Positions 1 to 8,019 of a stretch of DNA of 64,000 nt are shown here, piece after piece (position 1 is the first letter of the stretch; every line of letters starts with the position of its first letter). The stretch is from CAVSRC01 sp963781775 (GTDB lineage: Bacteria > Pseudomonadota > Alphaproteobacteria > Rhizobiales > Kaistiaceae): positions 168,464-232,463 of the forward strand of contig CAWAHE010000028.1 in assembly GCA_963781775.1 (NCBI GenBank). Reading direction: 5' to 3'. Position numbers and translations under genes: made by a program. Below the pieces are notes generated by a model. That model saw nothing but the letters and a program-made list of their open reading frames with translations, did no database searches and was not told the DNA's origin.

Positions 1-1056
1 ATCTTCGACCGCTACCAGCACCGCGGCGTGCTGCCCCTGCTCTACTTCGACAACATCGCCCGCTATGTGCGCGAAGGCGGCGCGCTGCTTGTCGCCGCCG
101 GCCCCGATTACGCCGCCGCCGGCAGCATCTACGAGACGCCGCTATCGCCGGTGCTCCCGGTCGCGCCGACCGGCAAGATCATCGAGGAGCCGTACTACGC
201 CAAGGTCACTGATCTCGGGCAGCGTCATCCGGTCACCCGCGATCTCGAAGGCTCGAAGAGCGATCCGCCAAAGTGGGGCCGCTTCTTCCGCCTGATCGAC
301 GTCGACAAGCCGCAGGGCAACGTCGTCATGGACGGCGCCGAGAACAAGCCGCTCTTGATCCTGAACCGCGAGGGCAAGGGCCGCGTCGCCCTGCTGCTCT
401 CCGACAACACCTGGCTGTGGGCGCGCGGCTACGAGGGCGGCGGGCCGCATGTCGACCTTTTGCGCCGGCTGGCGCACTGGCTGATGAAGGAGCCCGACCT
501 CGAAGAGGAGGCGCTGCGCGCCAGCGCGCGCGCCGGTCAGCTGACCATCGAGCAGCAGACCATGGCCGACACCAGCCAGCCGGTGATCGTGCGCAAGCCG
601 TCGGGCGCGGTGGAAACGGTGACGCTGAGCGCGGCCGAGCCGGGACTATGGCGAACGACCGTCCCCGCCGACGAAATCGGTCTCTATCGGCTCGAGCAGG
701 GCGACAAGCGCGCCTTCGCCAATGTCGGCGCCGCCAACCCGCGCGAATTCGCCGACGCCATATCGACGCCGGACAAGCTCAAACCGCTGGTCGGCGAAAC
801 CCACGGCCGCATCGCCCGCATGGCCGACGCATCCGGCAATCTCACGCTGCCGCGCATCGTGCCGGTGCGTTCGACGGTCAGCATGGCCGGTTCGGACTGG
901 ATCGGCGTGCACATGACGGACGCGAGCGTGCTCAAGGGCATCACGCGTGTGCCGCTGTTCTCGGGATTCATTGCGGTGTTCGGCATCGCCGGCCTGTTCG
1001 GCCTGCTGGCCCTGCTCGGCCTGCCCTTCGCCACCTGGATCCGCGAGGGGCGCTAG
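1..1056 (+). CDS. C-terminal part of a membrane-anchored protein with a glutamine-amidotransferase-like fold (partial)
   Basis: The frame is open from the first base, so the gene starts before the window and only its last 351 residues are present. The visible part begins inside a region ending in REGGALLVAAGP, typical of the class-I amidotransferase-like domain of large alphaproteobacterial membrane proteins encoded beside MoxR/DUF58/DUF4159 genes. A soluble stretch of about 230 residues follows, then one hydrophobic helix (about residues 318-340) and a short basic tail ending WIREGR. Loss of catalytic function is usual in this family, so a structural or envelope role is likely. The function is not established. 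It is convergent with the infA gene. Confidence 0.6.
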   Translation: MFDRYQHRGVLPLLYFDNIARYVREGGALLVAAGPDYAAAGSIYETPLSPVLPVAPTGKIIEEPYYAKVTDLGQRHPVTRDLEGSKSDPPKWGRFFRLIDVDKPQGNVVMDGAENKPLLILNREGKGRVALLLSDNTWLWARGYEGGGPHVDLLRRLAHWLMKEPDLEEEALRASARAGQLTIEQQTMADTSQPVIVRKPSGAVETVTLSAAEPGLWRTTVPADEIGLYRLEQGDKRAFANVGAANPREFADAISTPDKLKPLVGETHGRIARMADASGNLTLPRIVPVRSTVSMAGSDWIGVHMTDASVLKGITRVPLFSGFIAVFGIAGLFGLLALLGLPFATWIREGR

Positions 1057-1057
1057 T

Positions 1058-1080
1058 CGCCCGGCGGGAGACGCCGGGCG
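1058..1080. terminator. GC-rich hairpin between convergent genes
   Basis: Perfect inverted repeat with arms CGCCCGGCG and CGCCGGGCG around a 5-base loop, two bases after the stop codon of the upstream gene. A second small hairpin (GGACC-TTC-GGTCC, 1089-1101) follows and is trailed by CTTT. There is no real T tract, so this may be an RNA-stabilising stem or a weak bidirectional terminator. Confidence 0.4.
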
Positions 1081-1103
1081 CAAGGTGAGGACCTTCGGTC
1101 CCT

Positions 1104-1376
1104 TTACCGGCGCTTGAACATTGGACGGCGCGGCGCGTTCGACGGCGCCATCGCCTCGGTCTTGTGGCGGAAATTGATCCGCCCCTTTTCCAGATCGTAC
1201 GGCGTCATCTCCACGCGCACCCGGTCGCCGGCGAGCGTGCGGATGCGGTTCTTGCGCATGCGCCCCGCCGCGTAGGCGAGGATGACGTGATCGTTGTCCA
1301 GCTTGACGCGGAAGTTACCGTCAGGGAGCACCTCGGTGACGGTCCCCTCGAATTCCAGAAGTTCTTCTTTTGCCAC
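1104..1376 (-). CDS. infA: Translation initiation factor IF-1, extended variant
   Basis: A 90-residue OB-fold protein. Residues 1-72 match IF-1 throughout (for example GTVTEVLPDGNFRV, GRMRKNRIR, GDRVRVEMTPYDLEKGRI). A basic tail of about 18 residues ending PMFKRR extends it beyond the usual 72. IF-1 binds the 30S A site with IF-2 and IF-3, and related OB proteins melt RNA structure. The start is GTG at 1376, preceded by GGGGAGAG at good spacing. The gene follows rhlE by 12 bases in the same direction, so the two are probably one transcript. Many Hyphomicrobiales carry a canonical infA elsewhere; this may be a second, helicase-linked copy. I cannot confirm that from this window. Confidence 0.93.
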   Translation of the reverse strand: MAKEELLEFEGTVTEVLPDGNFRVKLDNDHVILAYAAGRMRKNRIRTLAGDRVRVEMTPYDLEKGRINFRHKTEAMAPSNAPRRPMFKRR

Positions 1377-1388
1377 TGGCTCTCCCCT

Positions 1389-2744
1389 CTACTGAGCGGG
1401 CCGGATCGCGGGACCGCGGCGCGCGGGTTCAAGGAAGCTTGCCCCGGCAATGCCGTTGGCGTGCTGCCGCCCGGGTGCGCCGGCCGCATTGAACTCCGGC
1501 CGCTTCTTCTCCGGCCCACGATTGTTGCCGCGACGACGCTGCTGCTGCCGCTGCTTCTTCGGTGCGTTGCCCGACGGCCCGCCGGCTGACCGCGGCGTCC
1601 CGTTTCGGGCGGCGGGAGAATGCCCCTCCGTGCCCGATCCGGCAATCTGCCGGCGGATCAACTTTTCGATGTCGCGCATGAACGGGATTTCGTCGCTGCT
1701 GACCAGCGAGATGGCGACGCCTTCCGCCCCGGCGCGCGCCGTGCGGCCAATGCGGTGGACGTAGCTCTCCGGGATGTTGGGCAGGTCATAGTTGATGACG
1801 TGGCTGACGCCGTCGACGTCGATGCCGCGCGCCGCGATGTCGGTGGCGATCAGCGTCTTGATGCGGCCTGACCGGAACGCCGCCATGACGCGGTCGCGCT
1901 GGCCCTGCGACTTGTTGCCGTGGATCGCCTCGGCCGCGATGCCGGCCCTGACCAGCTCGCGCACGACGCGGTCGGCGCCGTGCTTGGTGCGCGTGAAGAC
2001 CAGCGCCCGGTCGACCGGCTCACGCTTGAGCAGCATGGCAAGCATGTCCGGCTTGCCCGCCTTCTCGACGCGAACGGCGCGCTGGTCGATCTTTTCGACC
2101 GTGGTCGCCTGCGGCGTCACCTCAACGGTGACCGGATCGGTCAGCATGTGGCTGGCGAGCTTGCCGGTCTCGTTCGCCATGGTGGCGGAGAAGAACAGCG
2201 TCTGCCGCTTGGCCGGCAGCAGCGCGACGATCTTCCGGATGTCATGGATGAAGCCCATGTCGAGCATGCGGTCGGCTTCGTCGAGCACGAGCACTTCGAC
2301 ATCGTCGAAGCGGACGGCGCGGCTGTTGTAGAGATCGAGCAGGCGGCCGGGCGTGGCGACCAGCACGTCGACGCCGCGCGTCATGGTGCGGATCTGCTTG
2401 CCGATCGGCACGCCGCCGATGACCAGCGTCGACGAGACGCGCAGGTGGCGGCCGTAGGTCGCGAAACTGTCGACGATCTGACCACCAAGCTCGCGCGTCG
2501 GCGCCAGCACCAGCACGCGGCAGCTCTTCGGCTGAAGCGCACGGCCGTTGCCGTATAGGCGGTGAAGGATCGGAAGGGCGAAGGCGGCCGTTTTGCCGGT
2601 GCCGGTCTGCGCGATGCCGACGAGGTCGCGTCCGAGAAGGACTGCAGGGATGGCCGCGGCCTGGATCGGCGTCGGCTCGGAATAGCGCTCCTCAATGAGA
2701 GCGCGGGTAATGGGCTCGGCGAGGCCGAGAGAATCGAAGTTCAT
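1389..2744 (-). CDS. rhlE: DEAD-box ATP-dependent RNA helicase, RhlE type
   Basis: 451 residues. All core motifs are visible in order: Q motif near the start (TPIQAAAIP), Walker A AQTGTGKT, PTRELG, TPGRLLD, DEAD, SAT, then in the second RecA domain ARGIDV and HRIGRTARAG. After about residue 350 comes a low-complexity Arg/Gln/Gly/Asn-rich tail, as in RhlE-like helicases that act on ribosome assembly or RNA decay. It unwinds short RNA duplexes using ATP in the cytoplasm. The upstream region holds a perfect palindrome. The infA gene follows after 12 bases, which suggests a joint role in translation under cold or stress. Confidence 0.93.
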   Translation of the reverse strand: MNFDSLGLAEPITRALIEERYSEPTPIQAAAIPAVLLGRDLVGIAQTGTGKTAAFALPILHRLYGNGRALQPKSCRVLVLAPTRELGGQIVDSFATYGRHLRVSSTLVIGGVPIGKQIRTMTRGVDVLVATPGRLLDLYNSRAVRFDDVEVLVLDEADRMLDMGFIHDIRKIVALLPAKRQTLFFSATMANETGKLASHMLTDPVTVEVTPQATTVEKIDQRAVRVEKAGKPDMLAMLLKREPVDRALVFTRTKHGADRVVRELVRAGIAAEAIHGNKSQGQRDRVMAAFRSGRIKTLIATDIAARGIDVDGVSHVINYDLPNIPESYVHRIGRTARAGAEGVAISLVSSDEIPFMRDIEKLIRRQIAGSGTEGHSPAARNGTPRSAGGPSGNAPKKQRQQQRRRGNNRGPEKKRPEFNAAGAPGRQHANGIAGASFLEPARRGPAIRPAQ

Positions 2745-2784
2745 GAGAACGTATGTGCTTTCAAAACAAACGCAGCGGGCGGCG

Positions 2785-2798
2785 GCTCGTTAACGAGC
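2785..2798. promoter_or_regulatory. 14-bp perfect palindrome upstream of rhlE
   Basis: GCTCGTTAACGAGC, 41 bases before the rhlE start codon. It is either an operator or a stem in the 5' leader. A second, imperfect stem (GCGGGG...CCCCGC) lies at about 2806-2830. Confidence 0.35.
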
Positions 2799-2945
2799 GC
2801 CGATCGCGGGGTCCATCTGGACACCCCGCGTGGCCTGGGCTGTCGATGCTTGGTGGATGAAACGGGCGAGAAACCGGATTGACGGATTCGTGCAACGCGG
2901 CCCGTGCAGCGGTGATATGAGCCAGAACCTGTTGCATTGCAACAA

Positions 2946-3464
2946 TTATTTCGGCCAGTCGTCCGGTGGCGCCCGCTCCGCGGCCCCCGACAACCCGTCC
3001 AGCGCGCCCTCTGCCAGCCCCGAAACCAGCACCCGGTCGGGATCGACCCAGGCCGGCAGCGTGATGACGTCGCGGCCGAGAAAGGTAAAGCCGAGCGGCC
3101 CGTAATAGGGCAGATCGCCGACCAGCATGACGACCCGGTGGCCACGGTCGCGGGCCGCCGCGCACGTCGTCCGCACAAGGGCCCGCCCCGCCCCACGCCC
3201 CTTGAATTCCGGATCGACGACCAGCGGTCCGAGGATCAACGCGGGCCGGCCGCCGATGAGAATCGGCGTCATGCGTACGGAGGCGACGAGCCGACCGCCG
3301 GCGAGCGCCACGAACGAGAGGTTCGGATCGGCCGGCACGCCATCGCGCAACACATAGGCGGCGCGCTTGAAGCGCTCCGGCCCGAAGAGGGACGCGTAGA
3401 AGGCTTCGATGATCGGCACGTCAGCCGGCTGTTCAAGCCGGTAGGCGAAGGTTTCGGAAGTCAT
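2946..3464 (-). CDS. GNAT-family N-acetyltransferase
   Basis: 172 residues from the ATG at 3464 (MTSETFAYRL). A frame continues upstream to 3566, but that extension has no GNAT character. The acetyl-CoA binding motif is seen as PLVVDPEFKGRGAGRAL, followed by the beta-strand region VVMLVGDLPYYGPLGF, which is characteristic of the YhbS-like subgroup. The enzyme transfers an acetyl group from acetyl-CoA to an amine that cannot be predicted. It lies alone between rhlE and a NUDIX gene, both on the same strand, with gaps of about 200 bases. The fold assignment is solid; the substrate is unknown. Confidence 0.85.
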   Translation of the reverse strand: MTSETFAYRLEQPADVPIIEAFYASLFGPERFKRAAYVLRDGVPADPNLSFVALAGGRLVASVRMTPILIGGRPALILGPLVVDPEFKGRGAGRALVRTTCAAARDRGHRVVMLVGDLPYYGPLGFTFLGRDVITLPAWVDPDRVLVSGLAEGALDGLSGAAERAPPDDWPK

Positions 3465-3659
3465 GACAGGACCCGGACAAGGAGATCGGAACGATCCGGC
3501 CCTTTTTGAGGCGCTCTTAGGCGCCCGCTGACGGCCGGACAGCGGCAAGGCGTGACCGAGGGTCACGTCGCTCCGCTCGTCGTCGCAGGCCAGCCAGGAT
3601 TGTCACCACAAGTTCCTCCGAAGCGCGCCGATAGCATGCGGCCGGGCGGCCGTCCAGCG

Positions 3660-4124
3660 TCACCACTCGGCCGATGGCGCGCTCCTCCCCGCGATTTCGT
3701 CGAGCCGCCGGCGGGTGGCGTCGGTGACGCCCTCGGGCAGCGCGTCGAGGGCAAAGAAGCCGCAGGCAACGATCTCCATGTTGGGCACCTTCGGCGGTTC
3801 CGGCTGGCTCCACGCCCGGCAGACGTAAAGGGCGACATGATCGCGCGCCCATCCGCCCATGTTGAGGTAGAGGCCGAACAGTTCCGACGGCCCGTCGAGG
3901 CGGACACCGCCCTCCTCTCTCAGTTCGCGCTCCAAAGCGGCGTGCATCGTTTCGCCCGGCTCGACGCCACCGCCCGGCATGTGCCAGCCCGGCGTGTAGC
4001 TGTGCTTGACCAGGAATACGCGGCCCTCGCCATCGAGCACCGCTGCGCGCACGCCGAGCGTCATGCCGCGGCGGAAGCGCGCCAGGAGCAGGTAAGCGCG
4101 GGAAATGATGCGGATTCTGGCCAT
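3660..4124 (-). CDS. NUDIX hydrolase
   Basis: 154 residues from ATG 4124 (MARIRIISRAY). The NUDIX box reads GGGVEPGETMHAALERELREEGG, with the REL..EEG helix that carries the metal-binding glutamates. The short N-terminal hydrophobic stretch and the GWHMPGGG motif resemble the family that decorates nucleotide-sugar or housekeeping pyrophosphatases. It hydrolyses a nucleoside diphosphate linked to another moiety. The substrate is not predictable. An in-frame upstream extension to 4355 was rejected because it has no family match and would overlap a possible small gene on the other strand. Confidence 0.87.
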   Translation of the reverse strand: MARIRIISRAYLLLARFRRGMTLGVRAAVLDGEGRVFLVKHSYTPGWHMPGGGVEPGETMHAALERELREEGGVRLDGPSELFGLYLNMGGWARDHVALYVCRAWSQPEPPKVPNMEIVACGFFALDALPEGVTDATRRRLDEIAGRSAPSAEW

Positions 4125-4247
4125 CGTTAAGCCTTGGGAAACCGGCCATGCGCGCCACGCAGGTGAGACCGGCGCAAGCTGGAGTGGCAATTCAATACCG
4201 GGCACCGTACATGACAGGTACACCTCGAATACCTGAAAAGAGCCAAT

Positions 4248-4358
4248 ATGTTTGCCTTCTTCTTTCGCCCCCGCAGACAGCGCCGCTACGTGTGGACGCC
4301 TGCGGTCGATTTCAGCAACCGCGGCGTCATCGCGGCGCTGATGACGTTCGGCCACTAA
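4248..4358 (+). CDS. Possible small basic protein (36 aa)
   Basis: ATG at 4248, stop TAA 4356-4358. The product starts MFAFFFRPRRQRRYVWTP: a short hydrophobic cap, an Arg-rich patch, then an aromatic stretch. A purine-rich GAAAAGAG lies before the start at reasonable spacing. I do not recognise a family. It is kept as a candidate because it sits in an otherwise empty 284-base gap and its amino-acid composition is not random-looking. Confidence 0.3.
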   Translation: MFAFFFRPRRQRRYVWTPAVDFSNRGVIAALMTFGH

Positions 4359-4408
4359 GCACCCGCTGACGCTTTACGCCGCCCGACCCGTTCGCTAAAG
4401 CGGCGGGA

Positions 4409-5314
4409 ATGGCGCTGCTTGCCCAGTTCTCGGACGTTCACCTCGGCCCCCTGCCGCCTGTGAGGCTTGCCGATCTCGCGTCCAAGCGCGTGCTGGGCTA
4501 CGCCAACTGGCAACGCAACCGCGTCCGGCACCATGACGACACCGTCCTGGCGGCGCTGGTTGCCGACATGCGCACGATGCGGCCCGATCAGATCGTCGTC
4601 ACTGGCGACCTGGTCAACCTTGGCCTGCCGGCCGAGTATCCCGCGGCGCTTGCCTGGTTGAAAACTCTCGGCCCCGCGCATGACGTGACCGTAGTGCCGG
4701 GCAATCACGACGCCTATGTGCGCACCGCCGTCGAGCACTTCACCAGCCAATGGCGCGACTTCGCCTCCGGCGATGATGGCCGTCCCGGGCAACCAGCATT
4801 TCCCTTCCTGCGCCGGCGCGGTCCCCTCGCCCTGATCGGCGTATCGACCGCCGTTCCCACCGCGCCGCTGATGGCCACCGGTCGCGTCGGCGCCGAACAG
4901 GCCGCCACGCTCGGCCGCCTGCTCGACGAGGCCGGCAAGGACGGCCTGTTTCGCGTCGTGCTGATCCATCACCCGATCGCCAAAGGCTCGACGCTTTGGC
5001 ACCGGCGACTGGTGGACGCCGATCGGATTCGCGTGGAAATCGCCCGGCACGGCGCCGAACTGCTGCTGCACGGCCACAATCACAGAACGAGCGTATCGAG
5101 CGTGCCGGGACCGCGCGGCCCGGTGCCGATGATCGGCGCGACCGCCGCATCGCTTCGCCCGCACGCCGGTCATCCGGGCGGCGGCTACAATCTCTTCGAC
5201 ATTCAGGGCGAACCGGGCGCATGGCGCGCCACCATGCGCGAACGAGTCGCCACGGGAGGCGGCACGGTCGCCACCCATTCCGAGCAGGTGCTGGAAATTC
5301 CGCCGGGCGGCTAG
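4409..5314 (+). CDS. Calcineurin-like metallophosphoesterase
   Basis: 301 residues. The metal-binding signature is complete: FSDVHLG (D-x-H), VTGDLVNLG (GD), PGNHD (GNH), IHHPI and HGHNHR (GHxH). These bind two metal ions, and the family cleaves phosphomonoesters, phosphodiesters or cyclic nucleotides. Length and motif spacing fit CpdA-like and Icc-like alphaproteobacterial proteins. The substrate cannot be assigned. It overlaps the convergent gene at 5311-5931 by four bases at the stop codons. Confidence 0.88.
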   Translation: MALLAQFSDVHLGPLPPVRLADLASKRVLGYANWQRNRVRHHDDTVLAALVADMRTMRPDQIVVTGDLVNLGLPAEYPAALAWLKTLGPAHDVTVVPGNHDAYVRTAVEHFTSQWRDFASGDDGRPGQPAFPFLRRRGPLALIGVSTAVPTAPLMATGRVGAEQAATLGRLLDEAGKDGLFRVVLIHHPIAKGSTLWHRRLVDADRIRVEIARHGAELLLHGHNHRTSVSSVPGPRGPVPMIGATAASLRPHAGHPGGGYNLFDIQGEPGAWRATMRERVATGGGTVATHSEQVLEIPPGG

Positions 5315-5931
5315 ACGCGCATCCAGGCGTAGCCGAACAGGACGATGGCGCCGATCAGGATGCCGCCCAGAAACGCGGCCACCACCCAGCCGAGATTGCG
5401 CCCGTCGAAACGTGCCGGTCGCGCGGAAGGCTCCTTGGCGCTGACGGCCACCGCCACCTCGTGGGCTTCCTGCCGGCGCGTGGTGTCGTCGCGCACCAGC
5501 CGTTTGATCAGCCAGTCACCCTCGATGGCGCGTTCGCGCTCGATGATGCGTTCGGCGACGTAATGCGTGACCGTATCGGCGACATCGGCGAGGCTGCCGC
5601 TCTCGACGATCACCGTGCGGCCGAGGCGCGTATCCTTGAGGAAGCGATAGGTGCGCCTGTCGCGCCCCATGGTCACGAACGAGGTCATGTCGATCCACAG
5701 GCGCGGCGGCGCGCCCGGCGCCACGGTGAAGATGAACTGGTCGTCGTCGGGCGGCACTTCGGCGAAGACGCTGCGCAGTTCCTCGGCTAATAGCTCCAGG
5801 CGCGCCCGCTCGGCATCGCGGAGTTCCACCACGACGTCGGATCGCTCGGTCTCGGCGGTGCGCACCTTGCGGATGGTATCGCGCAGGCTGCGGACATTGC
5901 CGGTATTGGTATTGTCAGGCGTGTCGCTCAA
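5311..5931 (-). CDS. Conserved protein with C-terminal membrane helix, function unknown
   Basis: 206 residues. There is a polar, partly coiled-coil N-terminus (about residues 15-60, rich in Glu/Arg), a central folded part with LWIDMTSFVTMGRDRRTYRF, and one C-terminal transmembrane helix (LGWVVAAFLGGILIGAIV). It is therefore probably tail-anchored with the bulk in the cytoplasm. Similar proteins are, as far as I recall, widespread and uncharacterised in Hyphomicrobiales. No enzymatic motif is seen. It starts at an ATG 104 bases from the divergent ybaK-like gene. Confidence 0.7.
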   Translation of the reverse strand: MSDTPDNTNTGNVRSLRDTIRKVRTAETERSDVVVELRDAERARLELLAEELRSVFAEVPPDDDQFIFTVAPGAPPRLWIDMTSFVTMGRDRRTYRFLKDTRLGRTVIVESGSLADVADTVTHYVAERIIERERAIEGDWLIKRLVRDDTTRRQEAHEVAVAVSAKEPSARPARFDGRNLGWVVAAFLGGILIGAIVLFGYAWMRV

Positions 5932-6035
5932 GGGACGGCTCCAGCACTGTGCGCGACGGTTAATGAAGTGTTAGCAAAAACCAAGAGGCCGCGCAGCGGA
6001 ATGTGCACGGACCGGACCAGAGGAGATGACCCGAA

Positions 6036-6512
6036 ATGAATGGCCTTCCCGCGGCGGCGCAGAAAGTTCAGGACGCCGCCGATACGCTCGGCCTGGACGT
6101 GACCGTCCGCATCATGGAACAGGCGACGCGCACCGCCGAGGAAGCCGCGGCGGCCTGCGGCTGCACCGTCGGCCAGATTGTCAAGTCATTGATCTTTCGA
6201 GGAAAAGAATCGGGAAGCCCGTTCCTGCTGCTGGTTGCCGGCACCAACCGGGTCAACGAAGCGGCCATGGCGGAGCGTCTCGGCGAGGCGATCGTGCGGC
6301 CCGACGCCGCTTTCGTCCGCGAGGCGACCGGCTTCGCTATTGGCGGAATTCCGCCATTTGGCCACGCAAGCCAGTTGGTGACGCGGCTCGACGCCGATCT
6401 GTTGCAATTTGACACGGTGTGGGCGGCGGCCGGGACACCCAACGCAATTTTCGAGGTCAGCCCGGCCCGGCTACGGGATGCGACCGACGCCATCGTGATT
6501 TCGATGACCTAG
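6036..6512 (+). CDS. YbaK/EbsC-type aminoacyl-tRNA deacylase
   Basis: 158 residues covering the whole YbaK fold. The conserved features QIVKSLIF (substrate-pocket lysine), LLLVAGTNRVNE, and GFAIGGIPPFGHA (the loop shared by YbaK and the ProRS editing domain) are all visible. Family members hydrolyse mischarged tRNAs such as Cys-tRNA(Pro). The start ATG lies behind an AGAGGAG stretch at good spacing. It is convergent with the ECF sigma-factor gene, with a single base between the stop codons, so there is no functional link to infer. Confidence 0.9.
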   Translation: MNGLPAAAQKVQDAADTLGLDVTVRIMEQATRTAEEAAAACGCTVGQIVKSLIFRGKESGSPFLLLVAGTNRVNEAAMAERLGEAIVRPDAAFVREATGFAIGGIPPFGHASQLVTRLDADLLQFDTVWAAAGTPNAIFEVSPARLRDATDAIVISMT

Positions 6513-6513
6513 C

Positions 6514-7398
6514 CTAAAATTCGAGGTCCATCGCGGCCATGGTGCGGGCGTCGACGATCAGGCTGATCTCGACGATCTTGCCGTTCTCGACGACAAAGTC
6601 GAAGACCGAGAAGGGCCGCCCATCCGGCGCGAAGACAAGTCCCGGCACGCCATCCACCATGGCTGGCTGCGCCGCCGCGGCACGGCCACTGAAAACGTTC
6701 GCGATGGCCTCGCGACCATGGATTTCCGATCTGATCGGAGGCGCGCCAAGGCTCGCCCGGGCAACACTCGCCTCGACCGCCGCCGCGTCGGCACGCAGCA
6801 CGACGTCGGGATCGAGCACGGCCAGCAGGGCCGAAAAATCGCCCTGCCTCGAGGCGGCGAGAAAGGCATCGACGACCTCGCGCTGCCTCGCGCGATCGGC
6901 GTCTGGCGTCGCCGGCGCGCCCTGAACGCGCCGGCGTCCGCGGCTCGCGAGTTGACGGGCTGCGGCCGGCGAGCGGCCGACAACCGGCGCGATGTCGTTG
7001 AAGGACAGATCGAACATGTCGTGGAGCACGAAGGCCACCCGCTCGGCCGGCGGGAGTGTTTCGAGCACGACGAGCATGGCGACGCCGACGGAATCCGCGA
7101 CCTGCCTTTCCTGTTCGGCATCTCCGGCGGCGGGCAACGCCTCGGCCTCGCGGCCGATCGGCTCCTCGCGCCGCGATTTCCTGGCGCGAAGCATATCAAG
7201 GCAGATCCGGGCGACGACGGTGGTGAGCCACGCGACGCGATTTTCGACGGCGGCCGGGTCGCCGCGGACGAGGCGGAGCCAGGCTTCCTGAATTGCATCC
7301 TCGGCCTCGCTCGCGGAACCCAGCATGCGATAGGCGATCGCCCTGAGATGTGGGCGGCTGCCGTCGAACTGCTCCTTCAGGATCTTGTTCTCGTCCAT
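6514..7398 (-). CDS. ECF sigma factor with C-terminal SnoaL-like domain (ECF41/SigJ type)
   Basis: 294 residues. Sigma-2 (HLRAIAYRMLGSASEAEDAIQ, about residues 10-75) and sigma-4 (LPPAERVAFVLHDMFDLSFNDIAP, about 110-165) are followed by a SnoaL-like domain (about 175-290), as in ECF41 and actinobacterial SigJ. In these proteins the extra domain takes the place of an anti-sigma factor. The ATG at 7398 is chosen because the longer frame (to 7473) would start upstream of a perfect ECF41-type promoter at 7434-7460. The gene is divergent from a YCII-domain gene with a matching promoter, which implies autoregulation. The physiological signal is unknown. Confidence 0.9.
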   Translation of the reverse strand: MDENKILKEQFDGSRPHLRAIAYRMLGSASEAEDAIQEAWLRLVRGDPAAVENRVAWLTTVVARICLDMLRARKSRREEPIGREAEALPAAGDAEQERQVADSVGVAMLVVLETLPPAERVAFVLHDMFDLSFNDIAPVVGRSPAAARQLASRGRRRVQGAPATPDADRARQREVVDAFLAASRQGDFSALLAVLDPDVVLRADAAAVEASVARASLGAPPIRSEIHGREAIANVFSGRAAAAQPAMVDGVPGLVFAPDGRPFSVFDFVVENGKIVEISLIVDARTMAAMDLEF

Positions 7399-7433
7399 CG
7401 TCACATTCCCGGCGTGCATTCCGTCATGAGTAT

Positions 7434-7460
7434 GACGGTCTGCGGCGAGGAATTGTGACA
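7434..7460 (-). promoter_or_regulatory. ECF41-type promoter for the sigma-factor gene
   Basis: On the minus strand TGTCACA (7460-7454) is followed by exactly 16 bases and then CGTC (7437-7434). This equals the ECF41 consensus TGTCACA-N16-CGTC as I remember it. The start codon at 7398 lies 36 bases downstream, leaving a short leader. Confidence 0.7.
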
Positions 7461-7519
7461 GGGCTTTCCGCATCGAGACGAACGGCTGTCGGTCCGCCCG
7501 GCGATGGAGATCGCCCCCT

Positions 7520-7546
7520 GGTCACATTCCGACCCTTCGCATCGTC
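7520..7546 (+). promoter_or_regulatory. ECF41-type promoter for the YCII gene
   Basis: GGTCACA (7520-7526), 16 bases, CGTC (7543-7546): one mismatch to the same consensus as the promoter on the other strand. The YCII start codon is 76 bases further on. The two promoters face away from each other, about 60 bases apart. Confidence 0.65.
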
Positions 7547-7621
7547 ATCCAGTGCGTGGACCGACGGATTGGGATCCACGCCAAGGCTCACGTTCAACCG
7601 AAGCTCCTGGAGGTTAAGGCC

Positions 7622-7969
7622 ATGAAATACATCATGTTCGTCTATCAGGCGACCAACTTCGATCCGAAGGCGCTGAGCGCCGACGAATACAAGGGCGTCG
7701 CCGAGCGCTACGCCGCGATCAACAACACGCCGCATGTCAAATCGGGCCCGCCCCTCGGGCTCCCCAAGGACGCCATCACCGTTCAGGCGAAAAACGGCCA
7801 GACCGTCGCCACGCCCGGTCCGTATGTCGCGCAACCGGGCGGCACAGTGGGCGGCTTCCTCGAGTTCGAAGCCGAGACCGACGAAGAAGCAGTCCGTCTG
7901 GCGTCGCAAATTCCGGCTGTCGGCCAGGGTGGCGCGGTCGAGATTCGCCCGTCCAAGGTCTACTGGTAG
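7622..7969 (+). CDS. YCII-related (DGPF) domain protein
   Basis: 115 residues, starting MKYIMFVYQ at an ATG preceded by GGAGG. The full YCII/DGPF fold is visible: beta-strand start, central GPYVAQPGGTVGGFLEFEA, and the final segment VEIRP. Its ferredoxin-like fold is often encoded beside ECF sigma factors, especially group ECF42. Its biochemical activity is unsettled; suggestions include a small-molecule binding or oxidoreductase-like role. It lies divergent to the ECF41-type sigma gene and has an ECF41-type promoter, so it is the best candidate for the direct target. Confidence 0.85.
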   Translation: MKYIMFVYQATNFDPKALSADEYKGVAERYAAINNTPHVKSGPPLGLPKDAITVQAKNGQTVATPGPYVAQPGGTVGGFLEFEAETDEEAVRLASQIPAVGQGGAVEIRPSKVYW

Positions 7970-8019
7970 AGCAGCGCTGTTGCGTGGGCGGGATCGCAAA
8001 TCATGCGCGGTCCCGCTCG

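Noticed and set aside
7399..7473. N-terminal extension of the ECF sigma gene
   Set aside because: Lies in and upstream of the proposed promoter and has no sigma-factor similarity.
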